In this document: piece after piece, positions 27,018-36,229 of the stretch
Layout: each line of letters begins with the position of its first letter
Position numbering within the stretch: the stretch's first letter is position 1
Source of the DNA: Streptomyces sp. ISL-98
GTDB lineage: Bacteria > Actinomycetota > Actinomycetes > Streptomycetales > Streptomycetaceae
Direction of reading: 5' to 3'
Assembly (NCBI RefSeq): GCF_018614055.1
Contig: NZ_JAGGPB010000013.1
Coordinates: 186,001 to 250,000, forward strand
DNA length: 64,000 nt
The notes under the pieces: generated by a model
The model's input: only the letters and a program-made list of their open reading frames with translations
The model's database searches: none
What the model was told of the DNA's origin: nothing
Program-made: the position numbers and the translations under genes

Positions 27018-28367
27018 TCAGTTTCCCGCGAGCCCGAGCATGCCGGTCCACATGCGTGGGAAGTCCGGGAGCGTCTTGGCGGTGGTCGCGACATTTTCGA
27101 TCTGTACGCCCTTGACGGCGAGGCCGATGATCGCGCCTGCGGTCGCCATGCGGTGGTCGTGGTACGTGTGGAACACCCCGCCGTGCAGGGGGCGCGGCCT
27201 GATGCGCAGGCCGTCCTCGGTCTCGGTGACATCGCCGCCGAGCTCGTTGATCTCCTTGGTGAGGGCGGCCAGCCGGTCGGTCTCGTGCAGCCGCAGATGT
27301 GCGACGCCGCGCAGGACGGACTCGGAGTCGGCCAGTGCCGCGACGGCCGCGATGCCGGGGGTCAGCTCGCCGACGTCGCCCAGGTCCACGTCGATGCCCC
27401 GGACACGTCCCGTGCCGGTGAAGGTCAGGCCCTGCTCGGTCAGCTCGTACGAGCCGCCCATCTCGGTGAAGATCTCGCGCAACGCGTCGCCGGGCTGGGT
27501 GGTGTGCTCCGGCCAGTCCGGGATGGTGACGCGGCCGCCGGTGATCAGGGCGGCGGCGAGGAACGGCTGGGCGTTGGAGAGGTCGGGCTCGACGGTCAGG
27601 TCGCGGCCCAGTACGGCACCGGGGGAGACCCGCCAGACGTTCGGCTCGCCGCCGGACTCCGGGGTGTCCACCTGTGCGCCGACGCTGCGCAGCATGTCGA
27701 CGGTCATCCGGATGTGCGGGAGGGAGGGGAGAACGGCGCCGGTGTGGCGTACCTCCACGCCCTGGTTGAAGCGCGGGGCGGACAGCAGGAGTGCGCTCAC
27801 GAACTGCGAGGACGAGGACGCGTCGATCTCCACAGGGCCGCCGTCCAGTGCGCCGCCGCCGTGCACGGTCAGAGGAAGCGAGCCGCGGCCGTCGTCGTCG
27901 ATACGGGCGCCGAGCGTGCGCAGCGCCTCGATGACGGCACCCAGCGGGCGTTCGTACGAACGGGGGTCGCCGTCGAAGCGGACCGGGCCGTCGGCGAGCG
28001 CCGCGACGGGGGGCAGGAAGCGCATCACCGTGCCGGCGTTGCCGACGTCGACCGTTGCGGGGCCGTGCAGCCCGGCCGGGATCACGCGCCAGGCCTCGCC
28101 GGAGCCGTCGGGGCTTCCCGTGGCGGAAGAGCTGGACGACACCGTCTCCTCGATGCCGACGCCCAGCGCGCGCAGGGCCTCGGCCATGAGCAGGGTGTCG
28201 CGGGAGCGCAGGGGGTGGCGCAGCCAGCCGGGCTCGGCGGCGAGGGAGGCCAGGACGAGACCACGATTGGTGACCGATTTCGAGCCGGGCACGGTGACGG
28301 TCGCGTCGACGGCTGTGCTCGTGTGGGGGGCGGGCCAGAGGTCGGGGTGCACGGGGCTTTCGGTCAT
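27018..28367 (-). CDS. aroA: 3-phosphoshikimate 1-carboxyvinyltransferase (EPSP synthase)
   Basis: Shikimate-pathway enzyme joining phosphoenolpyruvate to shikimate-3-phosphate, about 449 residues. Motifs: [17 protein letters not shown] near the N-terminus (substrate-binding Lys/Ser), [48 protein letters not shown] and [11 protein letters not shown]. An extra Ser-rich insert ([17 protein letters not shown]) lies around residue 80. ATG 28367 lies seven bases after TAAAGT on the minus strand (leaderless-type start). The frame is open far upstream, but that overlaps the M50-like gene and is not used. Pairs with rsgA downstream. Confidence 0.95.
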   Translation of the reverse strand: MTESPVHPDLWPAPHTSTAVDATVTVPGSKSVTNRGLVLASLAAEPGWLRHPLRSRDTLLMAEALRALGVGIEETVSSSSSATGSPDGSGEAWRVIPAGLHGPATVDVGNAGTVMRFLPPVAALADGPVRFDGDPRSYERPLGAVIEALRTLGARIDDDGRGSLPLTVHGGGALDGGPVEIDASSSSQFVSALLLSAPRFNQGVEVRHTGAVLPSLPHIRMTVDMLRSVGAQVDTPESGGEPNVWRVSPGAVLGRDLTVEPDLSNAQPFLAAALITGGRVTIPDWPEHTTQPGDALREIFTEMGGSYELTEQGLTFTGTGRVRGIDVDLGDVGELTPGIAAVAALADSESVLRGVAHLRLHETDRLAALTKEINELGGDVTETEDGLRIRPRPLHGGVFHTYHDHRMATAGAIIGLAVKGVQIENVATTAKTLPDFPRMWTGMLGLAGN

Positions 28368-28445
28368 GGCTTTCACTTTAGTGGCATGTGGCGGACACAG
28401 ATCTTGATCAAATGCGCCGAAACCGGGGCGTAACTCAACGGTGCC

Positions 28446-28461
28446 AGGGCGGACACGCCCT
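28446..28461 (-). terminator. Small hairpin at the end of the M50-like gene
   Basis: AGGGCG-gaca-CGCCCT (28446-28461) overlaps the stop codon of the M50-like gene and could act as a weak terminator before aroA. Low certainty. Confidence 0.35.
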
Positions 28462-29173
28462 AAATGCCTAGCAGCCAGCGGCCGCCGCCCAGCAGCGCAC
28501 ACACCGACACCGTATGGAAGAGGAACAGCCACATCGCGGCAGGCACGTGCGTGAGGCGTGACAGCTGGTCGGCGTCGGAATCGGGGGCTCCGCCGTGGCG
28601 GCGCTTTGACTGGAGCTCGAAGGCGGGGCGTACACCGCCGATGAGCATGAACCAGACAGCGGCGTACGCGAAAGCGGCCTGGACCTCCGGGGAGGTCAGC
28701 CAGGAGATCAGCAGGAAGGCCGCACCCGTGAGGATCACGGTGAGCGCCCCGTACGCGTTGCGGATCATCACCAGCATGGCGATGAGCAGGGCCGTGGCGA
28801 TCCAGAGGAAGAGCGTGATGTGGTTCGCGGCGAGCAGCCAGGCGCCGCCGAGACCGAGGAGCGGCGGGGCGGTGTAACCGGCGGCGGCCGTGAGGATCAT
28901 GCCAATGCCGGTCGGCTTGCCGCGGCTGACGGTGAGGCCGCTCGTGTCGGAGTGGAGGCGGATGCCGTCCAGGCTGCGGCCGGTGAGGAGCGCGATCAGG
29001 CCGTGGCCGCCCTCGTGGGCGATGGTGATGGCGTTGCGCGACAGGCGCCAGACAACGCGCGGGACGACGACGGCGAGTGCAACGGCGGCCGTCGCTATCA
29101 CGAGCCATTGATCGGGGTCGGGTTGCGCGCCGAAGACGCGGTCCCACAGGGCGCCGAGATTGGTGCTGTCCAT
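28460..29173 (-). CDS. M50-like membrane zinc metallopeptidase
   Basis: A 237-residue integral membrane protein. The catalytic motif HEGGH lies in [18 protein letters not shown] (near residues 52-57), inside a membrane-embedded region as in site-2-type proteases. About five further hydrophobic segments follow (e.g. [58 protein letters not shown]). ATG 29173 follows AAGGAG. It is divergent from the SRAP gene and 90 bases upstream of aroA. Substrate unknown. Confidence 0.85.
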   Translation of the reverse strand: MDSTNLGALWDRVFGAQPDPDQWLVIATAAVALAVVVPRVVWRLSRNAITIAHEGGHGLIALLTGRSLDGIRLHSDTSGLTVSRGKPTGIGMILTAAAGYTAPPLLGLGGAWLLAANHITLFLWIATALLIAMLVMIRNAYGALTVILTGAAFLLISWLTSPEVQAAFAYAAVWFMLIGGVRPAFELQSKRRHGGAPDSDADQLSRLTHVPAAMWLFLFHTVSVCALLGGGRWLLGI

Positions 29174-29222
29174 TGTTCGGGCGGCTCCTTGAGGTCTGGG
29201 CAGTCGTGGCAGTGTGGCACTT

Positions 29223-30038
29223 ATGTGCGGACGGTATTCAGCGAGCCGGAGGCCCGAGGACCTCGTCGGGCTCTTCGATGTGCAGAAGTGGGAGCCGAAG
29301 GAGGCGCTCGCCCCGGACTGGAATGTGGCTCCGACCAAGGAAGTCCACGTGGTCCTGGAGCGTCCTCTCAAAGACGCAGCCGATCGGCGTCCGGTTCGGC
29401 AGCTGAGGAAGATGAAGTGGGGGCTCGTGCCGTCGTGGGCGAAGTCACCCGAGGGTGCGGCGCGGATGATCAACGCGCGGGCGGAGTCGGTGCACGAGAA
29501 GCCGTCGTTCAAGCAGCCGTTCGTTTCGCGGCGCTGCCTCGTCCCGGCCGACGGCTACTACGAGTGGGTCACCGGCGCGGACGAGCGGCAGCTGGAGGTG
29601 GAGGGGAAGAAGAAGCGGGCGCGAAAGCAGCCGTACTTCGTGACCCCGGCGGACGGGTCGGTCATGGCGATGGCCGGTCTCTACGACTTCTGGCGCGATG
29701 CGACGCTGCCGGGGGACCATCCGCAGGCCTGGTGGGTGACGTGCTCGGTGATCACCACCGAGGCGGAGAAGTCACCGCTGGCGGTGGCACCGGCCGAGGG
29801 CCCCGGGTCGCTGGCCGACATCCACCCCCGGATGCCACTGATGCTGACGCCGGACCGGTGGGATGCGTGGCTGGATCCGGCCCGTACGGACATCGAGGAC
29901 GTACGGACACTGCTCGCGGCGCCACCGGGCGGGCTGATGCGGGCGTATCCGGTGAGCACGGCGGTGAGCAACGTCAAGAACAACGGTCCGGAGCTGCTGG
30001 AGGAGCTGGCGGCGCCGGAGGTGGGGACCTTGTTCTGA
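29223..30038 (+). CDS. SRAP/YedK (HMCES-like) abasic-site protein
   Basis: A 271-residue SOS-response-associated peptidase-family protein that crosslinks to abasic sites in single-stranded DNA through its N-terminal cysteine. The start [14 protein letters not shown] leaves Cys2 as the active residue after Met removal. Other conserved blocks are [52 protein letters not shown] and HPRMPLML (catalytic His). ATG 29223 is required to place Cys at position 2; an upstream in-frame start at 29214 would destroy this. No SOS box was recognised upstream. Confidence 0.9.
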   Translation: MCGRYSASRRPEDLVGLFDVQKWEPKEALAPDWNVAPTKEVHVVLERPLKDAADRRPVRQLRKMKWGLVPSWAKSPEGAARMINARAESVHEKPSFKQPFVSRRCLVPADGYYEWVTGADERQLEVEGKKKRARKQPYFVTPADGSVMAMAGLYDFWRDATLPGDHPQAWWVTCSVITTEAEKSPLAVAPAEGPGSLADIHPRMPLMLTPDRWDAWLDPARTDIEDVRTLLAAPPGGLMRAYPVSTAVSNVKNNGPELLEELAAPEVGTLF

Positions 30039-30155
30039 GGCGGGGCGGGGCGGGGCGCGGTGCGGTGCGTGTGCGCCGGCGCGGGGTGCGGCACCTGTGC
30101 GGGCGCGTGGGTGGGTCGACCCCGCGCCGTACGCGCGGAAAGGCAGGATGGGGGC

Positions 30156-30794
30156 GTGACGCAGAGCGAGATCGTTGAGACGGGTGTCGGTGAGGCGCGG
30201 ATCACCTGGGCCGAGGCCAAGCAGCCGCGCATAGTGCTGGCCGTGAGCCACGGCGCCGCCGGCGGCATCGGGGCCCGGGACCTGCAGGGGCTCGCTGCCG
30301 CCCTGCCCCCGCGCGGGGTCACCGTCGCTCTGGTGGAGCAGCCCTGGCGCGTGGCCGGGAAGAAGCTCGCGCCCGCCCCCAAGACCCTGGACGCCGGATG
30401 GCGCGACCTGTGGCCCGCGCTGGCCAGGGCCGGGCTGCCGGTGGTGGCCGGCGGGCGCAGCGCCGGGGCGCGTGTGGCGTGCCGTACGGCGACCGAACTG
30501 GGGGCCTGTGCCGTGCTCGCGCTGAGCTTTCCGCTGCACCCTCCCGGCAAGCCCGAGAAGTCCCGGGCGGAGGAGCTGCTCGGGGCCGGCGTACCCACCC
30601 TGGTCGTACAGGGTGGAAACGATCCGTTCGGGAAGCCCGCCGAGTTCCCCGAGGGCGATTACGAGCTCCTGGAGGTCCCGTACGCCGATCATGGTTTCGC
30701 CGTGCCGAAGAAGGCCGGGTCGACGGAGGAACAGGTCGTCGAAGCCATCACGAGCGGTGTCGCGACCTGGATCGACGGCCTGCGGGAATGCTGA
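30156..30794 (+). CDS. Alpha/beta-hydrolase family protein (KANL3/Tex30-like)
   Basis: A 212-residue alpha/beta hydrolase-type protein. The nucleophile elbow is GGRSAGARV (Ser in GxSxG), the acid region is VVQGGNDPFGKP and the histidine lies in VPYADHGF, giving a complete triad. GTG 30156 has a CAGGAT hexamer six bases upstream, suggesting a leaderless start; the frame is open to 30060. The 3' end overlaps the -35 element of the sigR promoter. Substrate unknown. Confidence 0.8.
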   Translation: MTQSEIVETGVGEARITWAEAKQPRIVLAVSHGAAGGIGARDLQGLAAALPPRGVTVALVEQPWRVAGKKLAPAPKTLDAGWRDLWPALARAGLPVVAGGRSAGARVACRTATELGACAVLALSFPLHPPGKPEKSRAEELLGAGVPTLVVQGGNDPFGKPAEFPEGDYELLEVPYADHGFAVPKKAGSTEEQVVEAITSGVATWIDGLREC

Positions 30795-30810
30795 GCACGA
30801 CACCTCTGTT
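30785..30810 (+). promoter_or_regulatory. Sigma-R-dependent promoter of sigR (sigRp2)
   Basis: GGAAT (30785-30789), an exact 18-base spacer, then GTT (30808-30810), matching the sigma-R consensus GGAAT-N18-GTT. The -35 element overlaps the last codons of the hydrolase gene. It lies about 50 bases before the long-form sigR start, so thiol-stress induction would drive the extended isoform, as described for S. coelicolor. Confidence 0.85.
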
Positions 30811-30860
30811 ATTCGGTGCGACGACATACGCAGCACGTACGTGGAGAGGGAGTCCGTCGC

Positions 30861-31697
30861 ATGGGTTCGACCATCTGCCCGAGCCGCTCGAACACCGCTG
30901 ACCTGGAGTGGACGGTGCTCAGTGCGGCCAAAACCGCTCCTCGTCGGGCGGCGGCCGGGTCGGATCGTCGTCTATCCTCCGATTCGAGCGGGTCCGCATT
31001 CGGTCCTGCCAAGGCGTTGGAGGAGGTGGGTCCGGTCACTGGGACCGACAGGGGGACCGACGACGGCCAGGCGGCAGAGGAGAACACGCCGGAGACCACC
31101 GCCGAGCGCAACGCGCGCTTCGAGCGTGACGCTCTTGGTTTCCTCGACCAGATGTACTCCGCCGCATTGCGTATGACACGTAATCCGGCCGACGCGGAGG
31201 ACCTGGTGCAGGAGACGTATGCCAAGGCGTACGGGTCCTTCCACCAGTTCCGCGAGGGTACGAATCTGAAGGCCTGGCTTTACCGCATTCTGACGAACAC
31301 GTTTATCAACACGTACCGGAAGAAGCAGCGCGAACCTCAGCGCAGCGCCGCCGAGGAGATCGAGGACTGGCAGCTCGCACGCGCCGAGTCGCACATGTCG
31401 ACCGGCCTGCGCTCCGCCGAGACGCAGGCGCTCGACCACCTGCCCGACTCGGACGTAAAGTCCGCGCTGCAGGCGATCCCCGAGGAGTTCCGCATAGCGG
31501 TCTATCTCGCGGATGTGGAGGGCTTTGCGTACAAGGAGATCGCGGACATCATGGGTACACCCATCGGCACGGTGATGTCCCGGCTGCACCGGGGCCGCCG
31601 TCAACTGCGCGGCATGCTCGAGGACTACGCGCGTGACCGCGGGCTGGTACCGGCGGGAGCCGGGGAGTCGAACGACGGGAAAGGTTCGGGCTCATGA
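30861..31697 (+). CDS. sigR: ECF sigma factor SigR (long and short isoforms)
   Basis: Group 4 sigma factor of the thiol-oxidative and antibiotic stress response, held by RsrA. The full frame from ATG 30861 (GAGAGGGAG site) gives 278 residues; GTG 31026, exactly 55 codons later, after GGAGGA, gives the classical sigma-R of 223 residues. The unstable long isoform (sigma-R') with a 55-residue extension is known in S. coelicolor and fits precisely. Region 2 includes [27 protein letters not shown] and [21 protein letters not shown]; region 4 includes [40 protein letters not shown]. Its stop overlaps rsrA (ATGA). The extension has a single Cys and many Ser/Ala. Confidence 0.95.
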   Translation: MGSTICPSRSNTADLEWTVLSAAKTAPRRAAAGSDRRLSSDSSGSAFGPAKALEEVGPVTGTDRGTDDGQAAEENTPETTAERNARFERDALGFLDQMYSAALRMTRNPADAEDLVQETYAKAYGSFHQFREGTNLKAWLYRILTNTFINTYRKKQREPQRSAAEEIEDWQLARAESHMSTGLRSAETQALDHLPDSDVKSALQAIPEEFRIAVYLADVEGFAYKEIADIMGTPIGTVMSRLHRGRRQLRGMLEDYARDRGLVPAGAGESNDGKGSGS

Positions 31698-31996
31698 GCT
31701 GCGGAGAGCCGCACGAGACTGACTGCTCAGAGGTCCTGGATCACCTCTACGAGTTCCTCGACCACGAGATGCCCGACAGCGACTGCAACAAGTTCGAGAC
31801 GCACTTCGAGGAGTGCTCCCCGTGCTTGGAGAAGTACGGCCTCGAACAGGCCGTGAAGAAGCTGGTGAAGCGCTGTTGCGGCAGTGACGACGTACCGGCG
31901 GACCTGCGGTCCAAGGTCATGGGGCGCATCGACCTGATCCGTTCCGGTCAGGCCGTGCCCGACCAGGATGTGACGGCTGTGACAGAGGAGGCCTAG
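31694..31996 (+). CDS. rsrA: Anti-sigma factor RsrA (zinc disulfide switch)
   Basis: A 100-residue ZAS-family anti-sigma factor that binds sigma-R when reduced and releases it when a disulfide forms and zinc is lost. The hallmark HxxxCxxC occurs as THFEECSPC (H37, C41, C44). All seven cysteines of the S. coelicolor protein are at the same positions: C3, C11, C31, C41, C44, C61, C62, so the C11-C44 switch is intact. Translational coupling with sigR (ATGA overlap) keeps the two proteins balanced. Confidence 0.95.
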   Translation: MSCGEPHETDCSEVLDHLYEFLDHEMPDSDCNKFETHFEECSPCLEKYGLEQAVKKLVKRCCGSDDVPADLRSKVMGRIDLIRSGQAVPDQDVTAVTEEA

Positions 31997-32009
31997 GGCT
32001 TGCCCTAGG
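31992..32009 (+). terminator. Hairpin at the rsrA stop codon
   Basis: CCTAGGGC-TT-GCCCTAGG (31992-32009), a perfect 8-bp stem that includes the rsrA TAG stop. May terminate or stabilise the transcript. Confidence 0.45.
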
Positions 32010-32088
32010 GGGTGTCTCCGCGGCGTCGCGGGGCCCTAGCCTCCGCGCGCAGTGCGTCTGTGCAGTGCGTCTACGGACGCTGGGACGA

Positions 32089-32128
32089 AAGCGGCCGATT
32101 ATCACTCGAACGTGCTAATCGGCCGCTT
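32089..32128 (+). terminator. Terminator after sigR-rsrA
   Basis: AAGCGGCCGATTA (32089-32101) pairs over 13 bases with TAATCGGCCGCTT (32116-32128), followed by CGTTCTGTTCC. The 14-base loop and trailing T-rich sequence fit an intrinsic terminator between rsrA and the HD-GYP gene. Two copies of AGTGCGTCT lie just upstream (32050-32072). Confidence 0.7.
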
Positions 32129-32211
32129 CGTTCTGTTCCCACCCGTTCAACTCGCTAGCGTGGCGCACGAATTGGCGCGGGCGAACGGTAACGGACGCGG
32201 GAGCGAACCTG

Positions 32212-33714
32212 GTGAGAGCTCTGACGGGTGCGGCGCGGTCGTACATCCTCTGTGCGCTGTTCGCGGCCGCCTGCTGCGTCCTCCCCGCCTTCCACCCCGC
32301 CGCCCGCACCCCGTGGGGCCCCGTCACGCTGCTCGCCGTGGTGTACGCCGCCTGCGAGCTGCTCGGCCGCCGGCCCTTCCTCGTCAGTGCCGTACGGGTC
32401 GGGGCGGGGTCCTTCTTCCCGGTGCTGCTCGCCGCCGTACTGCTCCTGCCTCCGTCGGCCGCCGCGCTCGTCGCCGTACCGGGGGCGCTCGTCGGCCATG
32501 TCGAGCAGCGCCCCCGCGCGGTACGGCGGGCCTGGCGCGCGGCGCAGCTGGCGCTCGCCGCCTGGGCCGCGGCGCACGTCTGCACGGCCCTCGACGGCCG
32601 GGCCCCGCTCGGCGGCGGGGGAGCGGGTACGGGCGCGGGCGCAGGGGCCTCGGCGGCGCACGCGGCGGTGCCCGACTTTCCGTACGTCATGGTGCCCGCC
32701 GGCGCCGCCGTCCTTGCCTTCTGCCTGGTCCTGTGCGCCCTCGACGGCGGCATTCTCGCCACCGCCGAACGGCTGCCCGTCCGCAGCGCCTGGCGCGGGC
32801 TGCTGCTGCGGTCCCTCGCGCCGCACTGCGTGCAGGGTCTGGCGGGGCTGATGATGGCCGTCCTGTGGCGCAGTCCGTACGGCCCCCTCGCCGCGCTCTT
32901 CGTACTCCTCCCCATGTACATCTCCTGCTGGATCTTCGCTCAGTACCACCGCGAGCGCGCCGCCCATCAGGCCACCATCCGCGCCCTTGTACAGGCCGTC
33001 GACATCAAGGACCGGTACACCCGCGGGCACAGCGAACGCGTCGGCCGGGCCTCCGTGATGATCGCCCGCGAGCTGGGCATGGACGAGGACCGCATCGAGG
33101 TTCTGCGCTTCGCCGGAATCCTGCACGACGTCGGCAAACTCGGCGTCCCTACACGGCTGTTGCGCAAGGACGGCCCACTGACCCCGGAGGAGCGCCGCGT
33201 CATCGAGCTGCATCCCGAGTACGGGCACGAAATGGTCCGCGGCATCGGCTTCCTCGGAGAGGCGCGGTCCGCGATCCTGCACCACCACGAGCGTCTCGAC
33301 GGCAGTGGGTACCCGTACGGTCTGGCGGGCACCCAGATCCCGGAGTTCGCACGGGTCGTCGCCGTCGCCGACGCGTTCGACGCGATGACGTCGAACCGCT
33401 CGTACCAGCGGGCCAGGCCGGTCGGTACGGCGGTGGAGGAGCTGGACCGGTGCGCGGGGACGCAGTTCGACCCGGTCATGGTGGCGGCGCTGATCCGGGC
33501 CCTGGACCGGCACGGATGGCACCAGCCGGTGACCGCGGACGAACAGACTCCGCCGCCCGCACGAGTCGCCGCAGATACCCACAGCACGTCCAGAGGAAAC
33601 GTCCCGCCCAGTCACGCCCCCCATGCGCCCCCTGCGCGCACCCCCGATGCGCCCCCCGCATCCGGCTCCGCCCCCGACGCCGCCCTTGCCCCCGACTCCG
33701 GCCGGTCCGCGTGA
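32212..33714 (+). CDS. HD-GYP domain membrane protein (putative cyclic-di-GMP phosphodiesterase)
   Basis: A 500-residue protein. The N-terminal half is a membrane domain with about six hydrophobic helices (SYILCALFAAACCVLPAF to ALFVLLPMYISCWIFAQY). The HD-GYP domain follows: HSERVGRASVMIARELG, catalytic HD at H305-D306 (GILHDVGKLG), a further HPEYGHEMV and the GYP signature HHHERLDGSGYP (357-368). All metal ligands and the GYP triplet are present, so cyclic-di-GMP hydrolysis is plausible. The C-terminal ~60 residues are Pro/Ala-rich and disordered. GTG 32212 follows GGGAG. It overlaps the next gene by four bases (GTGA). Confidence 0.85.
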   Translation: MRALTGAARSYILCALFAAACCVLPAFHPAARTPWGPVTLLAVVYAACELLGRRPFLVSAVRVGAGSFFPVLLAAVLLLPPSAAALVAVPGALVGHVEQRPRAVRRAWRAAQLALAAWAAAHVCTALDGRAPLGGGGAGTGAGAGASAAHAAVPDFPYVMVPAGAAVLAFCLVLCALDGGILATAERLPVRSAWRGLLLRSLAPHCVQGLAGLMMAVLWRSPYGPLAALFVLLPMYISCWIFAQYHRERAAHQATIRALVQAVDIKDRYTRGHSERVGRASVMIARELGMDEDRIEVLRFAGILHDVGKLGVPTRLLRKDGPLTPEERRVIELHPEYGHEMVRGIGFLGEARSAILHHHERLDGSGYPYGLAGTQIPEFARVVAVADAFDAMTSNRSYQRARPVGTAVEELDRCAGTQFDPVMVAALIRALDRHGWHQPVTADEQTPPPARVAADTHSTSRGNVPPSHAPHAPPARTPDAPPASGSAPDAALAPDSGRSA

Positions 33715-35048
33715 GTGCCGTCCCGTGGGGCCTCAGCGGGCGTGTGCCGAGGCGGAGGCGGGCGCAGCCGCCGTCGGCTCTTGCCCTCGTGTACTGCGCC
33801 GCCGCCGCGCTCACCGCCTACGCCCTCGGCAGCACCCTCTGGTACGGGCTCGCCGAGCCCGGTGTCGCCCTCGCCTTCGGGGTTCTCATCACCGTCGGCG
33901 AGCTCGGCCGCTGGGGGGCCCGGGGACCCGAGCGGCACCCCACGCCGCTCGGCTCCGCCGGCGCCCTCGCGTACGCCCTGCTCGGGCAGAACGCCGCGCA
34001 GCCCACCACCCACGGCGTGCTCCAGGTCGTCGCCGTGGTCGTGACCGCCGCCCTCGTCGGGGCGGTGCCGCACATCGCGCGCGGGCACGGGCCCGACGTC
34101 GGCCAGGTCGCCCGCCGCGTCCTCACCGTCGCCTTCGCGGCCGTCTGTTTCCAGCCGCTGTACAACTCCGGGATGCTGCGGGAGTGGGTCGGCCACGGCG
34201 CGTACTACGCGATCTGCCTGCTCTTCCTCCTCGTCCTCACCGCCCTGTGCGACGCCGTGATCGCCGCCGCCATGGCGCGTGCCCGCACCTGCCCCCATAG
34301 CTTTAAGAGCATGGGAGGGACCCCCATCCCGTACGGCCCGCTGCTCAGGGACGAGCTGCGGGCCCTGCTCGGGATCGGCTCCGCCGTCTGCGCCACGGGG
34401 GCCGTCATGGCGCTCGGCGTCGCCGTCGCCGGACTGTGGGCGCTGCCCGTCTTCTGCGTGCCGCTGCTGCTCACGCAGATGGCGTTCCGGCGGTTCGCGG
34501 CCGTCCGTACGACGTACCGCCAGACCATCACCTCCCTGGCCCGCGCCACCGAGATCGCCGGCTACACCCCGCCCGGCCACGCACGCCGCGTCGCCCTCCT
34601 CAGCGGCGCCGTTGGCCGCGAGCTCGGCCTCTCGGAGCCGGACCTCACTGTCCTGGAGTACGCCGCCCTGATGCACGACATCGGACAGCTCTCCCTCCTC
34701 GACCCTGTCCCCGCCGGGGCCACCGCCTCCCTGCCGCCCGCGGAACAGCGCCGCATCGCCCTGCTCGGCGGAGCCGTCGTACGCCAGACCGGGGTGCCCG
34801 CCGAGGTCGCCGTGGTCGTGGAGCGGCAGGCCGACCCGTACCGGGAGCAGCCGCTGCCCGCCCGAATCGTCCGCGCCGTCAACGCATACGACGATCTCTC
34901 GGGGGAAAGCAGCGGGGGACTGGGCGGACCGCTCAGCGCCCTGGAACAGCTCCGCCTGGGCACGGGAAACGACTATCAGCCCGAGGTCGTGGAATCCCTG
35001 GCGCGCGTCCTGTCGCGAGGCGGTCTGACCCCGTCCCCACCTGGGTAA
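33711..35048 (+). CDS. Degenerate HD-domain membrane protein
   Basis: A 445-residue partner of the upstream HD-GYP protein, translated from the overlapping GTGA at 33711. It has the same design: six to eight membrane helices (e.g. ALALVYCAAAALTAYALGS, LFLLVLTALCDAVIAAAMA, VMALGVAVAGLWALPVFCVPLLL), then an HD domain (HARRVALLSGAVGRELGL, ALMHDIGQLSLL). The GYP motif and several downstream histidines are missing, so it is probably a catalytically weak or regulatory paralogue. An odd segment, CPHSFKSMGGTPIPYG, is encoded by an AT-richer palindrome (see 34292-34328). The stop is at 35046-35048. Confidence 0.8.
   Translation: MSAVPWGLSGRVPRRRRAQPPSALALVYCAAAALTAYALGSTLWYGLAEPGVALAFGVLITVGELGRWGARGPERHPTPLGSAGALAYALLGQNAAQPTTHGVLQVVAVVVTAALVGAVPHIARGHGPDVGQVARRVLTVAFAAVCFQPLYNSGMLREWVGHGAYYAICLLFLLVLTALCDAVIAAAMARARTCPHSFKSMGGTPIPYGPLLRDELRALLGIGSAVCATGAVMALGVAVAGLWALPVFCVPLLLTQMAFRRFAAVRTTYRQTITSLARATEIAGYTPPGHARRVALLSGAVGRELGLSEPDLTVLEYAALMHDIGQLSLLDPVPAGATASLPPAEQRRIALLGGAVVRQTGVPAEVAVVVERQADPYREQPLPARIVRAVNAYDDLSGESSGGLGGPLSALEQLRLGTGNDYQPEVVESLARVLSRGGLTPSPPG
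34292..34328. repeat. Palindromic element inserted in frame in the HD-domain gene
   Basis: CCCAT (34294-34298) pairs with ATGGG (34311-34315), and the interior has CTT-T-AAG, giving a hairpin with unusually low GC content. A second possible arm, GGGACCCCCAT, follows. It encodes about 12 residues in a membrane-loop region without breaking the frame. It resembles short palindromic repeats scattered between genes in Streptomyces; that resemblance is from memory. Confidence 0.45.
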
Positions 35049-35164
35049 CCCATGGGTAATGAGCGCCTCTGTGACCGGGCATGGTTGGATGCAAAGAAGA
35101 GGAGAAAGTCGAAGTAGAAGGTGCCCGGGGGTACTGGCCCTTCAGCGACCGGCAGGCGGGAATC

Positions 35165-36145
35165 GTGAGGATCTTCGGGAAGGTACGGCATCGGCCCTCC
35201 GCCTCGTGGCGGCAGGCCACCGACCGCGCGTTCACGCTGATCGGTGACGGTCGGTACGAGGACGCGGGGGCGCTGCTGACGCGCGCGGCGGATCTCGAAC
35301 CCTGGTTGTCCGAGTCCTGGTTCAACCTCGCGCTGCTGCACAAGTTCCGGCACGACTGGGAACAGGCACGGTCTGCGGGCCTGCGCGCTGTCGCGCTCCT
35401 GGACCGGGAGACCGGCGCTCCGGACTGGTGGAACGTCGGCATCGCGGCCACCGCCCTCCAGGACTGGCCGCTCGCCCGCCGCGCCTGGCAGGCGTACGGC
35501 CTCAAGGTGCCCGGTGAGCCCACCGAGAGCGGCGAGCCCGTCGGCATGGAGCTCGGCAGCGCTGCCGTCCGCCTGTCGCCCGAGGGCGAGGCCGAAGTGG
35601 TGTGGGGCCGCAGGCTCGACCCGGCCCGTATCGAGGTGCTGTCGATTCCGCTGCCCTCGTCCGGGCGGCGCTGGGGCGAGGTCGTCCTGCACGACGGCGT
35701 ACCGCACGGCGAGCGCGTCACGGCCGCGGGCCCTTCGTTCCCCGTATTCGACGAGATCGAGCTCTGGGCGCCCTCGCCCGTGCCCACCTGGGTGGTGCTC
35801 CTGGAGGCGGCGACCGAGGCCGACAGGGACGCCCTGGAGCGGCTGGCCGCCGACGCTGGTTTCGCCGCCGAGGACTGGTCGTCGTCCGTACGGCTGCTCT
35901 GCCGCGCCTGCTCCGAGTCGCAGATGCCCAGCGACGAGGGCGACGGCGAGCACCTGGACCCGCACGACCACAGCGAGCCGGGACACCCGGGGCCGCTCGG
36001 CCACCGCACGGCCGGCGAGCTGTGGGTGCCGGAGCGCGAGTGCGGCATAGCGGCGCCGGCCGGTCTGGTCCGGGGGCTGCTGGACGGCTGGGTCGCCGAC
36101 AGCCCGGACAGCCGCGAGTGGCGGGACCTCGAAGAAGTCTGCTGA
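35165..36145 (+). CDS. Tetratricopeptide-repeat protein
   Basis: A 326-residue protein with TPR-like helices in the first ~130 residues (SWRQATDRAFTLIGDGRYEDAGALLTRAADLEPWLSESWFNLALLHKF type repeats) and a mixed alpha/beta C-terminal part of unknown fold. Cysteines in LLCRACSESQMP and late in WVPERECGIAAP might form a metal site with DPHDHSEPGHPGPLGH, a His-rich loop. GTG 35165 (MRIFGKVRHR) is chosen by resemblance to recalled Streptomyces orthologues; the frame is open to ATG 35081. Function unknown. Confidence 0.75.
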   Translation: MRIFGKVRHRPSASWRQATDRAFTLIGDGRYEDAGALLTRAADLEPWLSESWFNLALLHKFRHDWEQARSAGLRAVALLDRETGAPDWWNVGIAATALQDWPLARRAWQAYGLKVPGEPTESGEPVGMELGSAAVRLSPEGEAEVVWGRRLDPARIEVLSIPLPSSGRRWGEVVLHDGVPHGERVTAAGPSFPVFDEIELWAPSPVPTWVVLLEAATEADRDALERLAADAGFAAEDWSSSVRLLCRACSESQMPSDEGDGEHLDPHDHSEPGHPGPLGHRTAGELWVPERECGIAAPAGLVRGLLDGWVADSPDSREWRDLEEVC

Positions 36146-36229
36146 GGCCACGTGCCCCGGGCGGTGCCCTTAGGCTGTATGGGCACATCATTCGGTGTTC
36201 CGGGGTTTTGAGGAAGGCGTACGGCGGAC

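Noticed and set aside
28368..29147. N-terminal extension of aroA
   Set aside because: It overlaps the M50-like gene on the same strand in another frame, and EPSP synthase begins normally at 28367.
29174..29222. Possible SOS (LexA) box before the SRAP gene
   Set aside because: CGAAC is present but there is no matching GTTCG at the correct spacing.
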